Shown here in pieces: positions 6,809 through 12,718 of a stretch of DNA of 14,968 nucleotides; position 1 is the first letter of the stretch; every line of letters begins with the position of its first letter. A program made the position numbers and the translations under genes. Below the pieces are notes generated by a model. It made no database searches and had not been told where the DNA came from. It saw only the letters and a list, made by a program, of their open reading frames with translations. Origin of the DNA: Chrysiogenales bacterium. GTDB taxonomy: Bacteria > Acidobacteriota > Aminicenantia > UBA2199. Where the stretch lies: assembly GCA_004525465.1 (NCBI GenBank), contig SPCN01000027.1:1-14968 (forward strand), read 5' to 3'.

Positions 6809-7477
6809 TCAATTACATGAACGGGGCTCCGAGCCGGCTTTTCTCCTCTCCAGGAAAGTCTTAATATGATCCCGCACGGCCTGGTGGGTATTGTCATCAC
6901 GAAACAGTTTCTGCAGACCCGAGAGGCCCAGGTAGGGAATGATCTTCAAAAGAATCTTGATTGGTGCATCCCGATCATGGGCAACCGCTTCGGCCACGGC
7001 CGGATTCTGGTGCCACTGGGTGGCATCCAGTGCTGAATAGAAATTGTAGCGCTCAGTTGCGCGATTGACAAAGCGCAGCACAACATCCTCACTGCAATAA
7101 CCGCTTTGCAGAATGGTTTGGATCAGTTGAGGCTGGTTTTCTTCACTGAAAGCGAGAAGCAGCGAGTTGGGTGCCATTTTCAAAAGTGAGATTTTCTCTC
7201 CCAGGGCCAACCGCTTGTAGCGCTGGCTGAATTCCAGCTCGGCTTTCTTGCGGATGAATGGGTTGGCCTTGACGTTTTTAATGACCCGTACCAGGTCCAC
7301 GGCGAACAGTTTGCTGATGATGCCCAAAGAAAGGCTCTGGGGGAATTTGGGATGCTGCGCCAGGTGCAGCAAAATCCGGTATTCGTTTTTATGCTGCCGG
7401 TAGATATCTTCCAATTCCTCCTGGCTGACCCCGGCGCTCTGCAGTTTTTTTATGACTGTTAAGGGCGGCAGGGCCAT
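6809..7477 (-). CDS. Uncharacterised alpha-helical repeat protein
   Basis: A 222-residue soluble protein without signal peptide or membrane segment. I do not recognise a named family. It is almost all amphipathic helix, with a spacing that recalls HEAT-like or DUF2336-like repeats: ILLHLAQHPKFPQSLSLGIISKLF (35-58), VKANPFIRKKAELEF, LALGEKISLLKMAPNSLLLAF, then further units with NRATERYNFYSAL and HDRDAPIKILLKIIPYL. The ends are charged (ERRKAGSEPRSCN). The ATG lies one base after the stop of the UbiA-family gene, with only GGTGA as a weak, distant Shine-Dalgarno, so it is probably translated by coupling and co-expressed with that membrane enzyme. A scaffold or partner role is conceivable but is only inference from position. 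Real-gene status is supported by the tight spacing, codon use and absence of better frames. Confidence 0.75.
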   Translation of the reverse strand: MALPPLTVIKKLQSAGVSQEELEDIYRQHKNEYRILLHLAQHPKFPQSLSLGIISKLFAVDLVRVIKNVKANPFIRKKAELEFSQRYKRLALGEKISLLKMAPNSLLLAFSEENQPQLIQTILQSGYCSEDVVLRFVNRATERYNFYSALDATQWHQNPAVAEAVAHDRDAPIKILLKIIPYLGLSGLQKLFRDDNTHQAVRDHIKTFLERRKAGSEPRSCN

Positions 7478-7478
7478 T

Positions 7479-8360
7479 TCAATGATTCACCAGCAATATG
7501 AAAACAGTGACCCAAAGGATGATGTTCAGTGTAAAGGGCAGGTCGCTGTAGATGATATCGGTAGGACTCTCCCCTTCCCCCTTGGAATAAGCAAGAAATA
7601 AATATCGAAAAATGCCGAAGATGACAAAGGGAACCGTGTAGTAAAGCTTGGCAGTATGAAATTTCTGTTGAACATCGGTGGAAAGGACATACATGATGTA
7701 AGAGATCAGGGTGGTGGCCGTGGCGATGCTGATCATCTGGTCCAGCATGCCCAGGTTGTAGCTCTGCAGGGTCTTGCGGGTAAGCTGCTCGGGATGCAGG
7801 CTTTGAATTTTAAGAAACTCCTGCCGGCGCTTGATCAGGGCCAGGAACATGGCCAGAAGAAAAGTGGTGATAAGTATCCAAGGATAAATGACGACATGGG
7901 TTACTGCTCCGCCGATCATAATTCGCAGCACGAATCCCAGGGCGATGACCATGGTGTCGATAATGACCACACTTTTTAAAAACAGCGAATAGAGAATATT
8001 CAGGCCACTATACAAAACGGCGATCAGAAAGAATTCGCGGTTGAAGTTAGCGATTAGCAGCATCATTCCGGCCAGCAAGGCAAAGGCCGCCAGCCCGGCA
8101 ACAGGCACGCTCAAGCGGCCCGAGGCAATGGGACGGTTCTGCTTTACCGGGTGCAGTCTGTCACGGTCACGATCCAGGATATCATTGAAAATGTAGATCC
8201 CGCTTGTGACCAGACTGAAGAGAAAAAAAGCCAGCAAGCTTTTCTGAATGTAAGTCGGTTGGAACATGTGCAGAGAAAATATCATGGGAGCAAAAATGAA
8301 GACGTTCTTCACCCATTGCTTGATGCGCAGGGAAATCAGGATATTTTTCAGCATTTCCAT
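7479..8360 (-). CDS. Decaprenyl-phosphate phosphoribosyltransferase-like protein (UbiA family)
   Basis: UbiA-superfamily integral membrane prenyltransferase of 293 residues with about eight or nine hydrophobic segments. The first Asp-rich motif is N59-D60-xx-D63-xxx-D67 (NDILDRDRD), followed by HPVKQNRPIASG. The opening LRIKQWVKNVFIFAPMIFS and the C-terminal FRYLFLAYSKGEGESPTDIIYSDLP are typical of DPPR synthases, which transfer 5-phosphoribose from PRPP to a polyprenyl phosphate. In mycobacteria the product leads to arabinofuranose donors. Homologues are widespread in Gram-negatives, where the end product is often unknown. No DprE1/DprE2 or arabinosyltransferase gene is in the window. The ATG at 8360 has no Shine-Dalgarno; an extended -10 ends six bases before it, suggesting a leaderless message. 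An alternative ATG lies at 8354. It forms a pair with the following helical-repeat gene. Confidence 0.88.
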   Translation of the reverse strand: MEMLKNILISLRIKQWVKNVFIFAPMIFSLHMFQPTYIQKSLLAFFLFSLVTSGIYIFNDILDRDRDRLHPVKQNRPIASGRLSVPVAGLAAFALLAGMMLLIANFNREFFLIAVLYSGLNILYSLFLKSVVIIDTMVIALGFVLRIMIGGAVTHVVIYPWILITTFLLAMFLALIKRRQEFLKIQSLHPEQLTRKTLQSYNLGMLDQMISIATATTLISYIMYVLSTDVQQKFHTAKLYYTVPFVIFGIFRYLFLAYSKGEGESPTDIIYSDLPFTLNIILWVTVFILLVNH

Positions 8361-8366
8361 TTAAGC

Positions 8367-8395
8367 ATTATACCAAAAGTTCAGAAATTAGTAAT
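8367..8395 (-). promoter_or_regulatory. Extended -10 promoter giving a leaderless UbiA-family mRNA
   Basis: Minus strand: TGG-TATAAT (8375-8367) is a perfect extended -10. A 17-base spacer leads to ATTACT (8395-8390), a poor -35 that lies inside the adjacent inverted repeat. Six bases separate TATAAT from the ATG at 8360, so +1 would be the A of the start codon. Confidence 0.5.
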
Positions 8396-8487
8396 TAGTG
8401 AGTAGAGACTAATGATTGGTAAAAGTCAAATTTCAATTGCCTCGATTATTGCCTTTACCAATCACTATCTACTAATCATTATTCACT
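8388..8487. repeat. AT-rich imperfect inverted repeat
   Basis: The left arm (about 8391-8423) and right arm (about 8454-8487) are imperfect inverted copies, most exact at the inner end: TGATTGGTAAA (8413-8423) against TTTACCAATCA (8454-8464). The outer parts are built from TTAGT/GTAGA-type units with small indels. The right arm contains the pgi stop codon (8485-8483), and the left arm reaches the -35 position of the UbiA promoter. The transcript would fold into a long hairpin after pgi and could separate the two units. No coding content. Confidence 0.65.
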
Positions 8488-10114
8488 TAGAACTGTGCTT
8501 CTTGAAATACTCGGTCAAAGCTCGGGTTGAGCTGTCTTGGCTGGATCCCGTTTCCGTATCACCTGCAAGCCGGGGCAGAATTTTTTTGGCCAGGCTTTTG
8601 CCCAGCTCCACGCCCCACTGATCGAAGGAAAAAATGTTCCAGATTACCCCCTGAACGAAGACCTTATGCTCGTAGAGGGCAATCAACCTGCCCAGTATGC
8701 CGGGAGTGAGTTTTTCGGCCATTATGGTGTTGCTGGGGCGGTTGCCGGGAAACTCGCGGAAAGGCAGCAGCACTTCGGAAACATGTTCGGCTGCCAATTC
8801 CTCCAGGGTCCTGCCGAAAGCCAGGGCCTGGCTCTGGGCGAACATATTGGCCAGCAAACGCTCATGGTGATCTTTATAAGGATTAAGGGAACGGCAAAAG
8901 CCGATGAAATCGCAGGGCACCCGATGGACGCCCTGGTGCAGCAATTGAAAAAAAGCGTGCTGGCCGTTGGTTCCCGGTTCACCCCAAAGCACCGGTCCGG
9001 TCGCGTAATCGAACGAGCGCCCTTCACGGTTGACACGCTTGCCGTTCGATTCCATGTCCAGCTGCTGCAAGTAAGCTGGGAAGCGCCGCAGATACTGGTC
9101 GTATGGGAGAACGGCGTGGCTCGGGGCGTCATGGAAATTGATCTGCCAGACGCCGAGCAGGGCCAGCAGAACCGGCAGGTTCTTTTCCCAGGGTGCTGAG
9201 CAAAAATGGCGGTCCATGGCCCAATAACCGCGCAACATTTCCTCGAAGTGTTCAGGACCGACAGCCATCATGACGGGAAGGCCGACCGCGGAAGCCAGGG
9301 AATAGCGACCGCCCACCCACTCCCAGAATTCAAAGATGTTTTCAGTCGCCACACCGAAAGCCGCTGCCGCCCGGGTATTGGCGGTCACGGCCGCGAAATG
9401 CCTGGACAGGGCTGCTTCTCCAGAGAAATGTTGGAGCAGCCAGGCGCGAGCCATTGCGGCGTTGGCCAGGGTTTCCTGGGTGGTAAAGGTCTTGGAGGCG
9501 ATGATGAACAAAGTATTTTCCGCTGACAGCGGCCGCAGGGTTTCGGCCAGGTGTCCTGGGTCCAGGTTGGAGACAAAATGAAAATGCAGGTTGCGCTGAG
9601 AATAAAAGCGCAGTGCCTGGTACGCCATCTGCGGGCCAAGGTCGCTGCCGCCGATGCCCAGGTTGACCACGTGGGTCAGCGGTTGACCGCCATGGCCCAG
9701 CCAGCAGCCCGATCTGATCCTCTCGGCGGCAACGGCCATTCGTTCCCGAACCCGACGGATCGTCGGCATGACATCGCTGCCGTCAACCTGGACCGCTCGC
9801 CCGGAAAAATCGCGCAGCGCCCAATGCAGGACAGGACGGTTTTCGGTTTCATTGATCTTTTCGGCAGCGAACATCCGCTCGATCTCTTTATCCAGGCCGC
9901 AAGCCCGCGCCAGTCCGATCAGCAATTCCATGGTCTCGGCCAAGACCGGATGCTTGGAGTAATCCAGGCGAATGCCTTCGGCTTCAACGGCGAAGCTGCT
10001 GCCGCGTTCCGGGTCGGCGGCGAACAGGTCGCGCAAATGCAGTTTTTTTATTTTTACTGCGTGTTTGCCCAGAGCCTGCCACTCGGGCATCTTTTTCCTG
10101 TTTTGCCGGCCCAT
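8483..10114 (-). CDS. pgi: Glucose-6-phosphate isomerase
   Basis: This cytoplasmic enzyme interconverts glucose 6-phosphate and fructose 6-phosphate. The 543 residues match the usual long bacterial form (about 549). Motifs: NLGIGGSDLGP (151-161), SKTFTTQET (207-215), signature 1 around GGRYS (268-272), MESNGK with E355, H386 in TNGQHAF, and signature 2 FSFDQWGVELGKSLAKK (495-511) with the active-site Lys at 506. All key residues are present. The ATG at 10114 follows AGGAGG with only three bases between, rather close but acceptable; an alternative ATG is residue 9. A strong promoter (TTGACT-17-TATAAA, 10160-10132) gives a leader of about 11 bases. The gene is monocistronic, diverges from larC, and ends inside an AT-rich inverted repeat. 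In this context it can supply fructose 6-phosphate for envelope sugars, but the role is general metabolism. Confidence 0.97.
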   Translation of the reverse strand: MGRQNRKKMPEWQALGKHAVKIKKLHLRDLFAADPERGSSFAVEAEGIRLDYSKHPVLAETMELLIGLARACGLDKEIERMFAAEKINETENRPVLHWALRDFSGRAVQVDGSDVMPTIRRVRERMAVAAERIRSGCWLGHGGQPLTHVVNLGIGGSDLGPQMAYQALRFYSQRNLHFHFVSNLDPGHLAETLRPLSAENTLFIIASKTFTTQETLANAAMARAWLLQHFSGEAALSRHFAAVTANTRAAAAFGVATENIFEFWEWVGGRYSLASAVGLPVMMAVGPEHFEEMLRGYWAMDRHFCSAPWEKNLPVLLALLGVWQINFHDAPSHAVLPYDQYLRRFPAYLQQLDMESNGKRVNREGRSFDYATGPVLWGEPGTNGQHAFFQLLHQGVHRVPCDFIGFCRSLNPYKDHHERLLANMFAQSQALAFGRTLEELAAEHVSEVLLPFREFPGNRPSNTIMAEKLTPGILGRLIALYEHKVFVQGVIWNIFSFDQWGVELGKSLAKKILPRLAGDTETGSSQDSSTRALTEYFKKHSSK

Positions 10115-10131
10115 GCGCCTCCTTTCCCCGC

Positions 10132-10160
10132 TTTATACATTTTCCACCGGCCAAAGTCAA
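10132..10160 (-). promoter_or_regulatory. pgi promoter
   Basis: Minus strand: TTGACT (10160-10155), exactly 17 bases, TATAAA (10137-10132). The start would be near 10125, leaving a leader of about 11 bases that holds AAAGGAGG. It is divergent from the larC promoter, with 51 bp between the two -35 boxes. Confidence 0.65.
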
Positions 10161-10211
10161 ACGCAAATGCTTGTTCTACTCCACATGCATTGTAATGAGC
10201 ATGAGCTGAGC

Positions 10212-10240
10212 TTGACGGGACCAGGCCAATGGGGTATAAA
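10212..10240 (+). promoter_or_regulatory. larC-folE promoter giving a leaderless mRNA
   Basis: TTGACG (10212-10217), exactly 17 bases, TATAAA (10235-10240). Six bases (TGCCCC) follow before the ATG at 10247, so +1 falls on the start codon. The -10 box is also enclosed by TGGGG (10230-10234) and CCCCA (10243-10247), an inverted pair that could be an operator. Three GAGC units (10197, 10203, 10208) lie just upstream. Confidence 0.65.
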
Positions 10241-10246
10241 TGCCCC

Positions 10247-11431
10247 ATGGCGCAAGAATTGCTGTTTCAAACCAATTGTGGGGCTTCGGGAGACATGATA
10301 CTGGCCTCAATGATCGACCTGCTGGACGCCGGCGCCGAGTTCAAGAAGACCTTTGAAAGCATCGGCCTGAACGTGACCGTGACCGTGGAAGACACCGAGA
10401 AAAACAACTTGCGCTGCAAGAAGGTCACAGTCACCGCCCCCGCAGCCGACCAGGTAGTGACCTGGAGCGCGATCGATGCCTTAATCAACGCCAGCCCTTT
10501 TACGACCGGGATCAAGGCCAACGCCTGCCGTATTTTCACCGCCATATTTGCGGCCGAAGCCGCGGTTCACGGCAGCGAATTGAAAAATGTCCACCTGCAC
10601 GAGATCGGTGCCGCCGATTCACTGGTCGACATCCTGGGATTTTGTTTTCTTTGGGAAAAGCTGGATTGCTGCCCGATCTATTTCACTACCCTGGTGACCG
10701 GCCATGGCAGCATCCAGACGCGGCACGGACTGCTGCCTGTACCGCCGCCGGCGGTGCTGCGCCTGGTCCAGGGATTCAATTGCCGCAGCGGCGGCATCGA
10801 GGGCGAACTGCTCACCCCCACCGGCGCCGCCATCCTGACCACTTTCGGACGCCAGGCTGATGCCGACCGCACGACCAAGCCGTTAAAAACCGGCTGCGGT
10901 TGCGGTCACAGAACCTATGAGGGCATACCCAACCTGCTGCATGCCGTGCTGGAAGAAAGAGACGGCGCCAGCACCAACGATCGCATCTGGGTGCTGGAAT
11001 GCAATACGGACGATATGAGTCCCGAATTGCTCGCCGCCGCAGCCGATAAGATCGTACAGGCCGGAGCTGTGGATATTTTCATCACTTCCGGCTTGATGAA
11101 AAAAGGCCGTTTGGGATGCAACTTAACAGTCCTGTGTGGCGAAAATGAACGTGAAAAAGTGATCTCGGCCATTTTTCGCGAAAGCACGTCCATCGGACTG
11201 CGCCAGCGGCTGGAAGACAGGGTGATCATGCAGCGTGAGACGCAAACCCTCCGCGTACAAGGCCGGGATGTGCGGGTAAAAGTCAGTTCCTGGCAGAATT
11301 GCCCTATGAACGTCAAACCCGAATTCAGCGATGTCTGCCGCCTGGCCGAAGATTTGCACATTCCGGTCAAGCAGGCCATGTTATTAGCCATGGGAGCCGT
11401 AAATGAAAAGTATGGATATAGAAAAGATTAA
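10247..11431 (+). CDS. larC: LarC: nickel-inserting enzyme for the nickel-pincer nucleotide cofactor
   Basis: LarC is the CTP-dependent cyclometallase that inserts nickel into pyridinium-3,5-bisthiocarboxylic acid mononucleotide, the cofactor of lactate racemase LarA and related isomerases. The 394 residues cover both halves (LarC1 and LarC2) in one frame, whereas some Lactobacillus genes need a frameshift. Family motifs in order: CGASGDM near the N terminus, VHLHEIGAADSLVDI, HGLLPVPPPAVL, GELLTPTGAA, GCGCGHRTYEGIPNLL, ECNTDDMSPELL, then SGLMKKGRLGCNLTVLC and ESTSIGLR. Start: an in-frame ATG at 10229 lies inside the promoter spacer, so ATG 10247 (MAQELLFQ) is chosen; it matches the usual N terminus. 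No larA, larB or larE is in the window. It overlaps folE by 29 bp, so the two are co-transcribed. Function is secure at family level. Confidence 0.93.
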   Translation: MAQELLFQTNCGASGDMILASMIDLLDAGAEFKKTFESIGLNVTVTVEDTEKNNLRCKKVTVTAPAADQVVTWSAIDALINASPFTTGIKANACRIFTAIFAAEAAVHGSELKNVHLHEIGAADSLVDILGFCFLWEKLDCCPIYFTTLVTGHGSIQTRHGLLPVPPPAVLRLVQGFNCRSGGIEGELLTPTGAAILTTFGRQADADRTTKPLKTGCGCGHRTYEGIPNLLHAVLEERDGASTNDRIWVLECNTDDMSPELLAAAADKIVQAGAVDIFITSGLMKKGRLGCNLTVLCGENEREKVISAIFRESTSIGLRQRLEDRVIMQRETQTLRVQGRDVRVKVSSWQNCPMNVKPEFSDVCRLAEDLHIPVKQAMLLAMGAVNEKYGYRKD

Positions 11432-11981
11432 AAAGGGAGTGGGCCTGATCCTGGCTGGCATAGGCGAAGACGCCGCCTCGGAAAGATTGCGGGAAACCCC
11501 GGCCCGAGCCGCCGCCATGTTCGCTGAAGTGCTTTCGGGCACTGGCAAGGATCCCAACGATTTTTTAAAATGCCTGACCGAGGAAAAGCACGATGAAATG
11601 GTTATCCTCAAGGATATTCCAATTTATTCCATGTGCGAGCACCACCTGCTGCCATTCTCCGGCAAAGCCAGCATCGCCTACATTCCCAAAAAAGGCAGAA
11701 TTATCGGCTTGAACAATCTGGGCTACCTGGTTGACTACCTGGCCAGGCGCCTGCAGCTGCAGGAGCGGCTGACCAAGCAGATCGCAGACTACCTGGTGCA
11801 GGCCCTCGACCCCATGGGTGTGATGGTGGTGATCAAGGCCGAGCACCTGTGCATGACCATGCGCGGCGTGAAAAAACCCGGTTCGCTGACCATTACTTCG
11901 GCCGTGCGCGGCGTGTTCCGCGAAAACCTCGGCCCACGCCAGGAAGCCATGTCGCTGCTGATGACTCCTGAAAACCGCTGA
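11403..11981 (+). CDS. folE: GTP cyclohydrolase I
   Basis: FolE converts GTP to 7,8-dihydroneopterin triphosphate, the first step to tetrahydrofolate and to some tetrahydropterins and queuosine-type bases. The 192-residue length is normal. Zinc ligands are visible as C78 and H81 in SMCEHHLLPF and C150 in EHLCMTMRG. Also typical are RLRETPAR (28-35), GLNNLGYLVDYLARRLQLQERLT (102-124) and the C-terminal SAVRGVFREN. The ATG at 11403 is preceded by GGGAG at good spacing within the end of larC; a later in-frame ATG at 11412 is possible. The 29-bp overlap with larC implies translational coupling, and no separate promoter is seen. Why a pterin enzyme should be coupled to a nickel-cofactor enzyme is not explained by sequence. 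A T-run (11990-11997) follows the stop without a convincing hairpin. Confidence 0.96.
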   Translation: MKSMDIEKIKKGVGLILAGIGEDAASERLRETPARAAAMFAEVLSGTGKDPNDFLKCLTEEKHDEMVILKDIPIYSMCEHHLLPFSGKASIAYIPKKGRIIGLNNLGYLVDYLARRLQLQERLTKQIADYLVQALDPMGVMVVIKAEHLCMTMRGVKKPGSLTITSAVRGVFRENLGPRQEAMSLLMTPENR

Positions 11982-12016
11982 CCATTGTATTTTTTTTGAA
12001 CTGCCAGCTTTCGGGA

Positions 12017-12045
12017 TTGAAAAATGTTTTTATTTCCATTAGAAT
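12017..12045 (+). promoter_or_regulatory. Promoter of the small conserved protein at 12124
   Basis: TTGAAA (12017-12022), exactly 17 bases, TAGAAT (12040-12045). The start would be near 12052, giving a leader of about 72 bases, much longer than the leaders inferred for neighbouring genes. The upstream sequence is AT-rich, so chance matches are possible. Confidence 0.5.
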
Positions 12046-12123
12046 TTATGTTTCATTCCCGGAATTTTTTGATTTGCCAACCTCCACGGCGGAGATGGCG
12101 AGACCCGAACAAGGAGGCAACGC

Positions 12124-12684
12124 ATGGAAGTCAAAGGCACAGTGGTCTTCTCGATCCCAAAATCTCTCCTGGAAAAATACGGACAATACGGATTAAAACG
12201 CTGGCTTGAGCTGATCTCTCCCGCCGCGCGCCGGGTGTACAGTTCGGAAATAGACCTGGAGGCCTGGTATCCGTTGAGGGAGATCCTGATCGAGCCAACG
12301 GCCAACATTGCCCAACTCTTTTTCGACTGGGACCTGAAAGCCGCGGCTTGGACGTTCGGACGCTACAGTGCCGAATTCCGATTCAAAGGACTGTTGAAGA
12401 TCGCGGTCAAGATCGGCTCGCCCAATTTTTTCCTCAACAAGGCAGGAGAATTTCTGCCCTCTTACTACCGCCCCTGCTCAATTGAAGTCCCGGTCAACGA
12501 ACCCAAACACGCGTTGATACGCGTCACCCATTTTCCTGAAATGGACAAAACCACGGAATTCCGCATCTGCGGCTGGATGCAGCGCGCTCTTGAGATCGGC
12601 GGCTGCAAAGACGTAACAGTGGATATCCTTAAATCATTGACCAATTTCCAGCCGGTTTCCGAATACGAAGTGCGCTGGAAATAG
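12124..12684 (+). CDS. Uncharacterised protein, possibly haem-NO-binding/V4R-like fold
   Basis: A 186-residue soluble protein with no signal peptide or membrane segment. I cannot name its family with certainty. Its pattern (MEVKGTVVFSIPKSLLEKYG, WYPLREILIEPT, LKAAAWTFGRYSAEF, KIGSPNFFLNKAGEFLPSYYRP, then a beta-rich part HALIRVTHFPEM and ICGWMQRALEIGGCKDVTV) recalls small-molecule-binding proteins of the haem-NO-binding/4-vinyl-reductase-like superfamily, including TIGR02265-type hypotheticals. The YxSxR haem motif of true H-NOX proteins is absent and no clear axial His stands out, so haem binding should not be assumed. AAGGAGG (12111-12117) sits six bases before the ATG. It is monocistronic, with its own promoter at 12017-12045, and converges on sppA with 21 bp between stops. 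A sensory or ligand-binding role is inference. Confidence 0.8.
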   Translation: MEVKGTVVFSIPKSLLEKYGQYGLKRWLELISPAARRVYSSEIDLEAWYPLREILIEPTANIAQLFFDWDLKAAAWTFGRYSAEFRFKGLLKIAVKIGSPNFFLNKAGEFLPSYYRPCSIEVPVNEPKHALIRVTHFPEMDKTTEFRICGWMQRALEIGGCKDVTVDILKSLTNFQPVSEYEVRWK

Positions 12685-12686
12685 TG

Positions 12687-12718
12687 AAAAATAAAACCCG
12701 CAGCCTCAGTAGCAGGTT
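12687..12718 (-). terminator. Intrinsic terminator of sppA
   Basis: On the minus strand AACCTGC (12718-12712) pairs with GCGGGTT (12701-12695), a 7-bp stem with one G-U and a 10-base loop, followed by a T-rich run broken by one A (12696-12687). The loop contains the sppA stop codon (12708-12706). On the plus strand no T-run follows, so it acts in one direction only. Confidence 0.6.

Noticed and set aside
8537..10195. Long plus-strand frames (8537-9199 and 9551-10195) opposite pgi
   Set aside because: Mirror frames of a GC-rich conserved gene; pgi is complete with both signatures on the minus strand.
10229..10246. Upstream ATG of larC (six extra codons)
   Set aside because: It lies between the -35 and -10 boxes of the inferred promoter and would not be in the mRNA; LarC proteins normally begin close to the chosen start.
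11982..12000. T-run after folE as an intrinsic terminator
   Set aside because: No stable stem is adjacent to the run; the nearest complementary pair (CAGGA/TCCTG) has a loop of about 20 bases and lies well upstream.
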